A stretch of DNA of 64,000 nucleotides, taken from positions 24,434,501 through 24,498,500 of the forward strand of contig NC_056540.1 in the NCBI RefSeq assembly GCF_910596095.1. The letters are read 5' to 3'. Within the stretch, counting starts at the first letter, position 1. Every line of letters starts with the position of its first letter. Below are positions 35,077 to 48,053 of this stretch, in pieces. The notes beneath the pieces were generated by a model. The model was not told the origin of the DNA. It did not search any database and saw nothing but the letters and a program-made list of their open reading frames with translations. Source of the stretch: Thunnus maccoyii. Lineage: Eukaryota > Chordata > Actinopteri > Scombriformes > Scombridae. Both the position numbers and the translations under genes were made by a program.

Positions 35077-38000
35077 CTGTTCGTTATGTTGGCGTTTCAC
35101 TGCACTACCCCCGTGGAAATATGTTACCCAGAACTTTCCAACTTAAACACATGAAACAACACCAGCAGCTTTCTCACGTTTGGTTTTCATGGTGGGTTCC
35201 TTACAGTGGAACACTTACTGTACACAACAAATATATTGTTGTGTTTACTGTATATTGTGCCTAAACAATATTTCTCTTGTGAAGAAAATGTCATTGTTTT
35301 CCTCAGCAGATTGTTCCATATTACTAAACCAACAGCCTTTAAACTCAATTTTATGTTCATTGTCAACAGTTTAAAATTATTTCTACAATATTTGTGCATG
35401 GCAACAGTATGGGTAAGGTAAAACACAATATTGGTACCATAACGAGATAGAAGCTCCATCATATCACATGAACTGTACACTACTGATGGAAATTAGTTAC
35501 TGCAGAATGGTCTGATATAAACATACTTCTTAAGGAGACTGGTCTTTATTCTTGCTTCTTTAATTTATGGATGATATGTTTCTGAGGATCTGACCAATAT
35601 TTAAATTTAGCTTTTAACATTTCAGCTGTGCTGCTTTTCATTGTTGGCCTGTTAAATATAGTGATGGAGGAATAAGTTAAATTTTCAGCCATCAAATCAA
35701 GCATCTAAGTCAGCCTGATTAAAATGCTGAAGTCATAAGATTCATTTATGGTTCTGCAGCAGCTATGTGTGTAGGCTCTGTGGCTACACTGTAGCTAAAG
35801 TCCACCTCCTCAAAAATGTGACTGTACAATACATGTATCAACCACAGAAGTTACTGAGATACCACTTTGGGACCACAAGAACTGTGATTGGTCAGCATTG
35901 GCTTGTGTTTTCTTCTACAAATTTCTGATTGTTGATAGTGAGAACAACATTAAGCAAGCTGAAGAAATGGTCTTCAGTTCTTTAACACACATAGCAAACA
36001 GTCTTTCTCATTGCAAACCATCTGCTCATCACCTTCGCTGCACTTTATCATAGAGAATGAACACTGTGACTGCACAGTAGTCTGTCCTTGGCAAAATAAA
36101 GTTAAACTGGCAAAGTATAAGTTACCTGGATGCAACTCCAGTTATCTAGGCAGCCAACTGTCACTCTGTATCACAAAGTAAATAAAAGTCAGCTTTGCCG
36201 GATGGAAAATGTTTAAGTATCATACCAGAGGCTTAAATCATTGTATTTTGAAGAAAATGACCATCATTGTCATAACCAAGAGAACTAATAGGTGTAAATG
36301 TGTAATTTTCAGAAAACACATATTTATTGAGACCAACTACCTCTTGACATCGACGACAAATCTAGCCACATTGTTTAAAAAAAAATAAAAAATTGCTGAC
36401 ATAGTTATATGATGCATGGAAGGGGGTAGTCTGATTGGCTGGAAAGACATCACATGCGAAGAGATGTATAAACACAGACATAGGATCCATATTTTACTGT
36501 CCTTATCGTGCCAAGAAATAAAATTAAAATGAGATAGCCTAGACTAATTACAACTACTAATACTAAGTGTCAGAAAATGACCATATTATCGGAATTATTG
36601 GACTTTTGGCATTATTGATCGTACATCGTTCAGAGGTCAAAATTAGTGTACAAATATGATCATTATCGTACATCTGGCAACGCTGATTTAGTATATAAAC
36701 ACAGTTACTGTGGGGAATATAATCAAAGCAGGGCGTCACATAGAATAAGTCTGTCTAGTGTTACGGTGGTGCTACTAATAGGTGAAGTTATATTTAATAT
36801 CCTTAAAAGAGTACTCCATCAAGTTAGCATTGCATCAATGCAGCATAACTAGATATAATTGTTTTGATTCCATGCATTCTTCTTCCTTGTCAAATCCTGC
36901 AGCATACATTATTCATAATGCAACTCGAGCACTGACTGTTTGGTTGGAGATTCAGGTGTGTGTTGTGCTCGAAGAGGGTAAAAGTAACCTTGAGCCGCTA
37001 GCCTCAAGCAGAGATGAGGAGCAGGCTACAGAGGACTCATGAACTCACTTCTTTCTAACTCTACACCTCCAGATTATTTTCATTTTCACTTGTAGTCTTC
37101 AGCCCCAACCTTAAAATGGCCTCATGTGACATCAAGCAGGCGACTAATCATACTTTGCTTTATACAACTTTTTTCACATATGCAGTAGTACGCCCCAAAG
37201 ACCTGTAAACAGACGATGTGGAATCAAGGAGTTCCTCTTTAATCTGCCTCCGTCTGGTTTTTGTGGCCTTCTATGTTTAGTATCTGTGAATTGAGATTTT
37301 GTAACACTGGACGGTGCTTCAAACCATCTGCACTCTATTAACATCACTGCCACCTTTTGGTGAAAACCAGAACAGGAGATAAAGTTTACTAGAAACCTTT
37401 TTTGTTCACAAGTTCAGTGTGTATGTTTTATTATCCTACAACCATGTCTGTACTACTTACAGTCAATAACAGGGGTTTTAATTAACCTAATAAATATGTG
37501 GACACTGAATCAAAAAGGAAGCCAGAGGAGCCATTTTAAATAACCCAGGAGTGGATAAATTCAGGCAGTGATGAGGCCACTCACTTTACCCGTCAGGCAT
37601 TATCAAAACACGTCAGCTGAAAGAGTACAGCAGCGTGGGGGAGAGCTGTCATCTGCTTTATTAATACTATGTGCAATTTAGAGTTTCAGATTCACTTGTC
37701 ATACAGTAAATGCTTTTTTCACTGAGGAGAATGTCCAAACTCCACAAATAAAGAACCTAAGACCTTTTTTTGATGCAACATGTTAATCACTGAGAGACCA
37801 TGGCAACAGCTTTCAACCACAAAGCTTTTTACTGGCAGTAACCGAAAGACGCAAAGTGATTAGAGTAAAAAAATCACATGTGTGTAGATTGTGAGTTCCT
37901 GTTGTGGAAAAAATAACAGGAACACTTGACAGTACAACAACACAAAAATCAAATAATTACTATGAAGTTGAATCATTTCACCAACACAATCTTGTGTCAT

Positions 38001-39442
38001 TCTTTATGCATAATAACATACACAGTTAAAGAAATAGGTGATGAACACATGAAATGTAACAATGTAATACAAATAAAAAGTCTTTTCCCGTAGTATCACC
38101 TGAGACACACAACAGAGTCTCACTTGCTCTCTCCCTCTTACACACACACACACACACACGTGCATGCAAAAACACACACACGCACACACACAAACTTGTT
38201 TTTATGGCTTTAGGGGGACTTTTACTGACAAACACAAACTATTTTTTCTATCTTTATGGAGACTTTTACTGAAATATATATATATACAAACACACACACA
38301 CACATACATACATGAATGGGTTTTTATGTTTTTATGGGGTCTTTTACCGACAAACACACACACACACACACTCACACATTTCAAACAAATGATGCATGGA
38401 AAGTTGAGCATGGTTGTGGTTGGGCTTTCAACATAAGGTGTGAGTTCAAACGGTCTTTTCTTCCTTTCTTTCTCACCAGGGCTCATATACAGGCATGCAT
38501 TTACAGTCAGTGAGTGGTTTCTTTTTTCTTGGTGGACATTCGTGTTAAGAGCAGGGGCTTAAACTGTCGTCCTCCTACCCTTTCTTAGACTTTTTTCTCA
38601 TCACTCAAAAGGAACTTTTGCAAGCTGAATTCCTTTTTATCTGTTTGTGTAGCTCCACCATACAAAACATGCAGTGTATTTCATATTACATTTGTAAATG
38701 TTCTGCTACAAAATCATGATCTCACTGTCTTTGTTATTTCAATCATTATTATTAATACATGTCACAGAGAGCCTCGAGTGTTAAGTATGTCCTCTTAAAA
38801 TGACTTACAGTAGATCTCCTCAGGCTCTGCATATTTACAGACCAACAGTGCAAAGTACAGTTAAAGGACACGAAGCATGTGATGTACTGCAGATAGAAAC
38901 AGTAAACATTATCACAGTGTGTTGTGGACCTGGCTGACACATCAGTTTTTCTTTCCTTTATAAGCAGTGCAATGCATAGTGTATGTACAGTGGCATATGT
39001 ATGTGAGAGTGTATATTTTTTTGCTGAAGGAATTTGCTCAAGTAAAAAAGGCCCCAGTAACCATTTAAATATCTGTTCTTGTGCGCACGCAGTTGTACTT
39101 TGGACCAGGTGCTGCTTGATTAAAATATTCAATTGTCATCTCAAAGCAAAAAATCATGGGTTTGAATCTTTGCTGGTTGCCATATCTCATAACAGACTCT
39201 AAATGGTCTGTGATAGTTATTAGTGTGAATGTGTTCTTATGTCTTGGTTCATTTACAGACTGGTGTACTGTAGCCTATCTAAAAAATGTGCCTGTTTTTT
39301 TCCCTCTGTAAATCCTTATAATAGAACTTTCAGACCCAGTTTGTAATATAAATAATTCCGTAGACAGGCTGGTAAAACTAAAACAACCACATAAGCTTGT
39401 TCAACTAAAATGCACCTGCTGAGGCTCTTGTACCTCTCCCCT
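35077..39442. other. Intergenic DNA between the two halves of the cluster
   Basis: To about 35970 this is the duplicated flank of the minus gene; a 300-bp sequence absent from the other units follows, and flank sequence returns briefly at 36273-36310. The next kilobase has no match in the window that I can see. From 37740 diverged unit A-like sequence returns (a decayed tRNA-like relic at 37755-37802; aatgatgcatggaaagtt at 38388). No gene recognised. Confidence 0.4.
38140..38375. repeat. Interrupted (CA)n microsatellites
   Basis: Three CA-rich runs (38140-38194, 38287-38306, 38353-38372) separated by short repeats of a ttttatgg...acttttac(t/c)ga motif that itself occurs three times (about 38200, 38255, 38325), suggesting local tandem duplication. 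Confidence 0.8.
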
Positions 39443-39650
39443 GCAACTCTAACCTTGCTACATATCCTGTTGATACCCATAGTCGGGTCTATTCTGAGTA
39501 AACAACCTTTGTGGTTGGTCAAAGGCAGAGAGACGGCCTACCACACATTTCATCTGTCAGTGTAGCTGCTGCATGCGGCTTTGGTTGTCTTTTTTCCAGG
39601 CACTCATGCAACATGCTTTCACACAGTGCCGTGACACTAGACCAGAGGTG
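39443..39650. promoter_or_regulatory. Recurrent ~190-bp block, copy 3
   Basis: Landmarks ttctgagtaaacaacct, gtggttggtcaaa, cagtgtagctgctgca. Lies 1.5-1.7 kb before the ATG at 41137. Confidence 0.4.
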
Positions 39651-41033
39651 CTCAAATACAAGTCTTAGAGTTTCCACCGCATCAGAGGTCCAGTAAAGGT
39701 GCATTACATGATGATGTTTCATTACATAAACTCTAGAACTCTGTACATGAACAGCATCTCTGTATTATTGGGGGACGTGACATCTTCATGGTGTCACCAA
39801 GTCACTAAATATAAGGATAGAAAGGTGCTATGGCCCGGTGGAGACACTGCTGCAAGTGTTCATTAATGTGTTTGCTGTGGTATGAGTTCCACACATCATG
39901 CTTGATGTCATAGTGGTGTTTTGTGTTCCCACTCCTCATTATGGCCATTGCAAATCAAGCACAATGGTCTCTTTGGTCAACCTTTCTTTTTTTTTTGTAT
40001 CAGCTAGCTTTGAACAAACAATTTAGCTTAATTGACCGGAGCTCCTACACTCCACAACTACTTTGCTAACTTATCTTTGACAGCTGAGGTGATGTTATAG
40101 GAATGTGTCCCACAAAAGCTGTCCAAGTGAGGTTGCAGTTAAATTTTGTTCCTGTTATTTAGTCCAAATCCAGACCGAGCCCACCTTCTGAGTATGTATG
40201 CACCAGACTGAACGAGTTTTGTGTAATGGTAGTGAGTTTGTACATTTGGAAAGTGGACCCAAAAGCAGACTCAGGAAACAACAGAAGATAAGAGTCCTCC
40301 ACTCACTTCTAATGGTGCAGTTACAGTCATCAACCTGAAATCAGAATCAGACAAACAATTTGAGAGAATAAAGAAATATTAATTAATCTATGGTGCAAAA
40401 TTAAATGCAGCTATGATAAGTGGTACCAAATCAATGTTTTTATGCAGCATTTTTAAAGCATCCCTCAATTAAAGATTGAAGATACCTACATAACATAACA
40501 TGTTTCTAACTACTTCCATTAGTTATGAGTCAGCCTACAACAGTCCACTGTCCTAATAGTTGTCTGCCTATTTCTCCGTCTCTCCAACAACAAAACTGAC
40601 ACATGTGGTTCAGAGTGAAATGTCTCCACAACTATTGGGTGTCCTGCAATTTGATATTTATGGCCATTGTGAACTTTAATTATAATCACTATGGCTGCTA
40701 GATGGCATTTGTCACTCAAACATAACTATATGTTGTTTTTGGATGACGGATTATTTTTTTGGGAGGACAGTCTCCAATTTTCAGTCTTGAAGATGGAGTT
40801 CTTTCAATGTGCAGATTGCCACCATGATTGTGACCTTTGGTCATGCGCCCACTATATGTAGTTCCAGACAGTCAAAAATAATAAAAACAATAAAAGTCAA
40901 TAATATCATCTAGTCTAACAATTAAAACAAACATAACACACAACAACAACAACAATTATTCACATACATGTGAATTTCATTAAAAATCATGGTTTTGCTA
41001 AATTTAGGGTGGAGTGTATTTTTTGTGCTTCAG
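39651..41033. other. Intergenic DNA, no gene seen
   Basis: AT-rich sequence without recognised exons or element ends. From about 40910 it matches 45130 onward, the proximal upstream region of the next gene. Confidence 0.4.
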
Positions 41034-41040
41034 CCAATCA
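41034..41040 (+). promoter_or_regulatory. CCAATCA box upstream of short-tailed NITR 1
   Basis: ccaatca in cagCCAATCAGGATGATTTC, 103 bp before the ATG at 41137. About 30 bp further upstream, tttgctaaattt is also kept in the genes at 45355 and 51933. Confidence 0.6.
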
Positions 41041-41136
41041 GGATGATTTCTACGTTGCAGACTTTGATCATGTTGTAACTAAAGCTTTGGTTTGAGTGGG
41101 AAGACATCAGTTATGCAAGAGGAGTGATGTACCACA

Positions 41137-42535
41137 ATGGCCAAAAGACTGGTGGCTTTGATTCTTCTTTGCACAGCTTGTAAGTGCAGTTGTTTGATAA
41201 GTGGTAGTACTAACAAGTATTTGTACAAAATGAAAATGCCAAAACTGTCAAGCTATAATATTTCTGTAATCGCTTTCCTTTCTAAAATTATTGTTGTCCT
41301 ATCTGGGTTGGTGTTTTAACTCTGGTATTGTTCGTTTTTTCTTCTTTAGTTCTGATTCAAACTGCAGAGATTCCTCAACAGATCTCTTTGACTGTGGCTG
41401 AAGTTGGTGATAATTTGACTCTGACATGCCCAGTCTCTGGGGATGAAGTTGGTTTGTTTTACTGGTATAAACTGAATTTTGGATATATGGTCCAAACTGT
41501 TGCTGAGGGATCTTTTAACAAAATCACACTTAAAAGACAATTTAACAAGTCAAAATTAACAGTTGCAAAAAGCAATACTCAGTATTTTCTTCACATCAGA
41601 AATGTAAGCAAAGAAGATGAAGCAACATACTTCTGCCAAGCTGGATCGGCATACGAAATGAGCTTTGTTAATGGCACACTTCTGGCTGTGAATGGTACAG
41701 TATGTTAATTTCAGCATTATTGTCTGTCATGCATGTGTCAATAATTCTACATTTAGAAGCAATTTCATGTTCCGATGTCACACTAAAATAAATTAACATA
41801 CAACCCCTCTGACATGTTTTTGTAGATCATAGAAAACGGCAGAAATATTTCTACGTGAAACAAAGTCCAGAGATGGAGTCAGTCCAGTCGGGAGAATCAG
41901 TGACTCTTCAGTGTTCGCTTCTTCCCAAGAAGAAAGAAAACACAGATCAGTGTCCCGCTGTGCACAGTGTGTACTGGCTCTACAGAGGTGCTGCGGTCCA
42001 ATGTGGGGAGATTCTGTTTTGTGAAAGGACTGAAAGGGAGACAGGTATGTTGATCTTTCCACTATTATTTAGATTATGAATGTGTGATAAACTTTTGATC
42101 ATTTAAATGTTGAATGCTATTTTTCTAATGGTAATTTTAGTAATGATTATGACTTTGTGATGCTAAAACAATGCAAGAAATATTTATGAAATTCAAACTT
42201 TAATTCATTAGACACTACATTTTCTGTCCTTTGACCCTCTATTTCTGTTACTTATTCAATTTATTCATGACTTATGGTATACAATGGTACCATGGCAACT
42301 TATAGCAATGTTTTTTGTCATTATTCTATTCCTAAATTATGTAGTAGTTGACTGATTAAATGATATCCTATCTTATCATGTAAGATGAGGAATATGTAAA
42401 GAGTTCAATGTCTGCTTGGACTTTTTTCTGATTTCAGAACAAGAATGGGACCCAGTTATATTTGTGCTGGGAATACTGTTGGCTCTCTGCGTCATTGTGA
42501 TTGCCATCCTTATTTGCTCAAGAGACCAAAAGTGA
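41137..42535 (+). CDS. nitr: Short-tailed NITR-like receptor with deleted I domain
   Basis: Four exons: 41137-41179 leader, 41350-41694 V, 41826-42044 shortened I, 42438-42535 membrane with TGA; 234 residues. The V domain is complete (L-T-C-P, W-Y-K, A-T-Y-F-C, J-like F-V-N-G-T-L-L-A-V). The I domain begins normally (Y-V-K-Q-S-P, T-L-Q-C-S) but jumps from V-Y-W-L-Y-R-G to A-V-Q-C-G-E-I-L-F-C: about 40 residues including the second Ig cysteine (Y-Y-C) are missing, in frame, and the F-G-x-G-T strand is lost. The helix (V-I-F-V-L-G-I-L-L-A-L) is uncharged and followed by only about seven residues, without tyrosine. Intact splice sites and frame argue for a real, altered protein, but the half I domain probably cannot fold as Ig. 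Possible decoy or unstable product. Confidence 0.8.
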
Positions 42536-43916
42536 CTGGAGGCCCTTCAGAACATTTGTACATGGTATGACCAGGACTAAACAATCAAAAACCCCTTTGG
42601 TGCTGCCCAATAACGAGTCAATGAGTATATCCCACTTCCCAAAATCACGCCATCTGCTCAAAATACTCTGAAACTCACCATCATAATAAGAAGACTGTGA
42701 GACTGAATTATTGATCTTTGATGTTTACATATGGGTAACATGTGCCATGACAAATTTGGCTTTATCGCAAAACACATTATTCATCTATTTAGATTTTTTT
42801 TTTTTTTTTTACTACACAAGTAAGTGAGGAAAATTGAACTATTAAACTATTAAAATCTTGTATGAAAAACAGAAGCTTTGTTTTATGATGTAACAAGGTC
42901 AGGTCTGTTCAATCAAGATCGTTCTTCAGTTCAGTGAGCCTTTATGTGGTGTCTCACTCTTTCATCTTAAAGTCACTGCAGCGTGTGGTCTTTATTAAGT
43001 TATTCAAAGGCAAGGACTACATCATCAACTGAGATGCAAATAAATAGTTTGTTGACTATGAAACATATGAGTAGTGACAGGCAGATGGGAATGGTGGAGC
43101 AGCGTGTAGGGAAGGCTTTGGAAGGATCAACAAAGGCTTCCGGGTTGCCAGACCCCCACGGTACCCAATGAGAAATGATAGAGGGGGAGGAGAGAAAAGA
43201 GGGACCTCCAACACAAAGACAACTCTTCATCTGGTGTAAGGTTATCATCTACGCATACGCATGAAGAGAATGCTATCATGCAGTAATTATTCCTGGGTGA
43301 AAATACTATTATCTTGAAAAAGACTCCATCATCCTTTAAGCCCCTATAGGAGTGGGGGACAATCATGGGCTGAATAAAACACTGCACCAACTGTTCTACA
43401 AATAGCTCTTTGTTTCAGCATGTGTAATAAAGTCATTTCAACATGTATTATGTGTGTATCAATGCTGTTCCTCGAGATTAGTTGTGTATTGTGTATTTAC
43501 ACTTTAGACTGTAATCATGGTTCTAGTAAGATACATGGAAACATCTCTGGGTCTACACAGAGAAGGGTGTTACAGGTTGATGTGCATACCTCACAAAACT
43601 CAAAATGTGTCTGCAAGATGATTAATTAATCCAACTACTGTCCTGTTTCGAATGGAAAGAAATAACATGGAAACATTATACTCAAAATCCATACAAGTAC
43701 AAAAGAGACAGTCATGTGAATTCTGTTTGTGTCTGAATGACACCTGCACATATTCGCCTACATACAAGAGAGGTGTTCAGAGAAAAGCATGTTCCAGTAT
43801 TTCTGTGTTCAAATGAAAGTACAGGCTGTGTGGTTACATCGCATCACTGTGTGGTTGCATCGCCACACAGCCCAAGTGTGACATATCCTTCTGTCAACAT
43901 GAGGTTTAATGTTGCA
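42536..43916. other. 3' flank of short-tailed NITR 1
   Basis: Includes the 3' untranslated region. From about 43320 to 43880 it matches 48060-48530 and 61610-62180 (landmarks agctctttgtttcagcatgt, gttcctcgagattagttgtg). No gene seen. Confidence 0.45.
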
Positions 43917-44175
43917 TTAAAGGGGATGTATCATGCACATTTCCAGGTCTATGTTTTTATTCTGGGGCTCTACTTGAATATCTTTGCATGACTTACAGTT
44001 CAAAAAGCAGGTTTAGCTCCTGTCTCTTTAAGGCTCCCCTCCGATGAGCCCACTCTGTTCTGATTGGCCAGCGTCCGTGTTTTTGAGCTTTGACTATTTT
44101 TAATATAGACTTTGAACATTATTACAGTATAATAAATGACAGGAAATCACAAAAGGCATGTTATGTCCCCTTTAA
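43917..44175. mobile_element. MITE-like element with TTAAAGGGGA inverted ends
   Basis: Left end ttaaaggggatgtatcatgc and right end gcatgttatgtcccctttaa are near-exact inverses over 20 bp. At 259 bp with no frame it is a miniature element. Partial copies are at 48740-48875 (right part) and about 62186-62205 (right tip only). Confidence 0.65.
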
Positions 44176-45246
44176 ACTTGTGTTAAATATTATTACTGTG
44201 CCTTTCCACCAACCTCTGTCTTTATTATCATTATTTTTTATCTCTGCACTCCAATTTGACAAAATTACAATAGATGTGGCTACAAATCATGTCACTTACT
44301 TTACATTGCTGTCATCTTCAAACTATTTTTCTACCTTTTCAATCAGGCAAATGAATTAACACCTCATTATTGTTATTCTTATAATTATTAATGCCCCTTA
44401 GAGGAGTAGTTACGGGTACAGAAGGATTAGACACACTGAGCCACTAAAGTTACTGACTGTCAGTCACCCTGTGCTCTTCTTGTTGTCTGGGGTTTGCTTA
44501 TCTTTGGCGGTTTTTGTTGAGGGAAGGGGAAGTGCTACTTATTCACTGGTCCCACCTAGATATTTGTGACAAGAGCATTAGTCTGATCTGTGATCTCCCC
44601 ATCTGAGAGTGTTGACCTACTTATTTTATCCGGTAGATCAGAAGGAAACATTTTTGCAAACCTTTCTTATTCATTACATCATTTGTTTGTTTGAAGAGAA
44701 CACGCAGACATTTTTACATTTACTGGTGACAAATCCTTAACTGTCACAATATGTGTAATATTGTAGAACAGTGTATTATAATGTATGGGTAAAAACACAT
44801 GTGGAGTGCTGACTTATTCTTGGTATATTTGTACCTTAGGCTGATGGTGCACCTGCAGTATAGTGTATAAATACATCATGACCTGTACTTCCCTTTATAT
44901 GAAGTGTGGAGTGCAATGCATGTGGCACATGTGTACTCTTGAATGATGCATGTTTTGATGCTTAGGAGAATTAAAGTTGTGCCTGATTATCTGCATAAAG
45001 GTTTTAAGATGTTCCCTGTTCCCAGTTCCCTGTTCCTGTGTGCATCACATGGTAAAGCTAAAGAAAAAGAAAGTACAAATTAAAACAAATCAACAATAAA
45101 ATCAAAAACAAAAAAATATCAGTCAAAAATATCAACTTGCCTAACAATTAAAACAAACAAAATAACAAATATTCACATACATGTGAATTTCATTAAAAAT
45201 CATGGTTTTGCTAAATTTAGGGCGGAGTGTATTTTTTGTGCTTAAG
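44176..45246. other. Intergenic DNA between the two short-tailed genes
   Basis: Matches 48876-50100 (less the insertion there) and 62210-62850, then joins directly to the proximal promoter region near 45100; the recurrent block found before other plus genes is missing here. No gene seen. Confidence 0.45.
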
Positions 45247-45253
45247 CCAATCA
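45247..45253 (+). promoter_or_regulatory. CCAATCA box upstream of short-tailed NITR 2
   Basis: ccaatca in aagCCAATCAGGATGATTTC, 108 bp before the ATG at 45355. Confidence 0.6.
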
Positions 45254-45354
45254 GGATGATTTCTACAGTACGTTGCAGACTTTGATCATCTTGTTACTAA
45301 AGGTCCGGTTTGGGTGGGGAGACATCATTTATGCAAGAAGAGTGATGTGCCACA

Positions 45355-48053
45355 ATGAACGGAAGTGTGGCAGTTTTGATTCTTCTTAGCACAGCTTGTA
45401 AGTGCAGTTGTGTGGTTAGTGTGAGTGCTAACAATTATTTGTACAAATGTATGTGTGAAAATGCCAAAACCGTCAAGCTATAATATTTCTGTAAGTGTTT
45501 TCCTTTCTAAAATTATCGTTGTCCTACCTGGGTTGATGTGTTAACTCTGGTATTGTTCGTTTTTTCTTCTTTAGGTCTGACTCAAACTAAAGAGACTTCT
45601 CAACAGATCTCTTTGACTGTGGCTGAAGTTGGTGATAATTTCACTCTGATATGCCCATTCTCTTGGGATGAACCCGGTTTGTTTTACTGGTATAAACTGA
45701 GTTTTGGATATATGTTCCAAACTGTTGCTGAGGGATCTTTTGACAAAATCACACGTAAAGGACACTTTAACAACTCAAGATTCACAGTTGAACGAATCAA
45801 TACTCAGTATTTTCTTCACATCAGAAATGTAAGCAAAGAAGATGAAGCAACATACTTCTGCCAAGCTGGATCAGCATACATAAGGACCTTTATTAATGGC
45901 ACACTTCTGGCTGTGAATGGTACAGTATGTTAATTGCAGCATTATTGTCTGTCATGCATGTGTCAATAATTCTACATTTAGAAGTAATTTCATGTTCTGA
46001 AGTTAAATTAAAATAAATTAACATACAACCCCTCTGACATGTTTTTGTAGATCATAGAAATCAGCAGAAATATTTCTATGTGAAACAAAGTCCAGAGATG
46101 GAGTCAGTCCAGTCGGGAGAATCAGTGACTCTTCAGTGTTCGCTTTTTCCCAAGAAGAAAGAAAACACAGATCAGTGTCCCGATGTGCACAATGTGTACT
46201 GGCTCTACAGAGGTGCTGCGGTCCAATGTGGGGAGATTCTGTTTTGTGAAAGGACTGAAAGGGAGACGGGTATGTTGATCTTTCCACTGTTATTTAGATT
46301 ATGAATGTGTGATAAACTTTTGATCATTTAAATGTTGAATGCTATTTTTCTAATGGTAGTTTTAGTAATGATTATGACTTTGTGATGCTAAAACAATGCA
46401 ACAAATATTTATGAAATTCAAACTTAATTTAATTCATTAGACACTACATTTTCCATCCTTTGACCCTCTATTTCTGTTACTTATTCAATTTATTCATGAC
46501 TTATGGTATACAATGGTACCATGACAACTTATAGCAATGTTTTTCTTTGGTTCTAAATCATTATTCTATTTAAGAAACATTACACTTGAGGGTGTGCTTT
46601 ACCATCATTGTTGGCGTGTCAGTGATGCAGTCAGGAACGAGGTGCTTGCACCGAGTTCCGTAAGCAATTACGCAAAAATTACGGTGAAGCACACCCTTGA
46701 GTGTAATGTTGTGATTATACAACATTTACCAACAAAATAAAAGATATAAACAAAATGTATTCATATTGTGAGGCAGTTCAGTCTAAAAATAAAAAAAAAC
46801 TTTTTGCATGTCTTATCCCCGTTTCCATGGAGATACTTAAATTATGACTAATACCTGGAAAACAATCACTCACGTCAGTAGACGTAATGAAACCTAGTTT
46901 ACTACTCCAGCAAGTAGGCCGACCCTTAGTAACGACCTAACAACAAAGACGATTTCTAGTCCCTGCTGAGTCAGCCAACTAACTTGAGCTAATGCTTTCT
47001 AGAGATTGTGGGATTTCCCAAACTGAATAAATACCACACATATAAACACAAAACTGCTTTGCTAGTTCAGTCTTGTTGTAACTAAGATATCCGCTGAAAA
47101 AATATTTTTTTCAATGGACAGATTTAGCTACTATGTCTACAATCTTCACAGACATTTTTAAGCTAGTAATGCCATCTCACCGACTCCCCGGAACAGCTGA
47201 TGGAGGATGCCAGGGTTGGAGCTGAGATATACTCTCAACTGAAGAGAAATGGCCAAGTTTTGCTGTGTATGGGGGTGCCAAGTAAAGATAAAGAGTGGCG
47301 AGGGGTTCGTCCCACAGTGTCAGAGTTCAATCCACTCGGTAAAGTGTCCATTTTGTTTTCCCCACAACCCCTAATCCATTCAGTTCAATCCAGTTTCACA
47401 AACATAAAAGAACGACAACTCAAAACTCCGCTCTGGGTTTTCACCACAGATCCCCCCACAAAACATAACAAACCAAAGACACTAGCAAAGCAACACAGTA
47501 CATAAAATAAACCCAGCAAGAATGTCAAATAGGTCAGACCACCATGTTTATACTATATATCTTCAAACGTTACAGTTACGGCTGAAAATGACAACAGAAA
47601 AAAACAAGTTTGCCAAGTTCACATATCTCCGCAATTCAAATCAACCACCAGTTGTCTACCCAGAAATGACTGTTGTTGTTAGCGTAATGTCACGATCTGT
47701 AGTTTTAATTAACGGCAGAGTAATATTTTTATTGATGAGGATTTTTTCATTTGAGCACAGCTAGGATTGCTGTCATGCTGATTTGAGCACGTTCTAAATG
47801 TCTAGTTGACCAATCAGATTGCTTGGTCAGAACTACCTGTTGTATAATCCTCCATTATATAGTTGTTGACTGATTAAATGATATCCTATCTTATCATGAA
47901 AGATGAGGTATATGTAAAGAGTTAAATGTCTGCTTGGATTTTTTTCTGATTTCAGAACAAGAATGGGACCCAATTATTCTTGTGCTGGGAATACTGTTGG
48001 CTCTCTGCATGATTGTGATTGCCATCCTTATTTTCTCAAGACACCAAAAGTGA
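45355..48053 (+). CDS. nitr: Short-tailed NITR-like receptor with deleted I domain, second copy
   Basis: Exons: 45355-45397 leader (M-N-G-S-V-A-V-L), 45575-45919 V, 46051-46269 shortened I, 47956-48053 membrane with TGA; 234 residues, the same exon lengths as the gene at 41137. The I exon carries the identical internal deletion (V-Y-W-L-Y-R-G to A-V-Q-C-G-E-I), so the deletion predates the duplication and both copies have stayed in frame since. The V domain differs in the first loop (S-W-D-E-P-G versus S-G-D-E-V-G) and in the third (A-Y-I-R-T-F-I versus A-Y-E-M-S-F-V). The helix is uncharged and the tail is S-R-H-Q-K. The intron before the membrane exon holds a 1.3-kb insertion not present in the first copy. 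Confidence 0.8.
46571..47855. mobile_element. Insertion in intron 3, probable non-autonomous DNA element(s)
   Basis: Absent from the matching intron of the gene at 41137, where ttctatt continues directly to tatgtagtagttgac. It opens with a palindrome: aacattacacttgagggtgtgctt (starting 46576) is repeated inverted at about 46688-46711. A 12-bp inverted match, gattatacaaca, lies at 46713-46724 and 47838-47849 and may be the ends of a second element. Open frames inside (for example 47200-47505) resemble nothing I recognise. Confidence 0.5.

Noticed and set aside
47200-47505. 101-codon frame with a protein-like composition
   Set aside because: It lies inside the insertion in intron 3 of the gene at 45355, lacks any motif I know, and no second copy supports coding.
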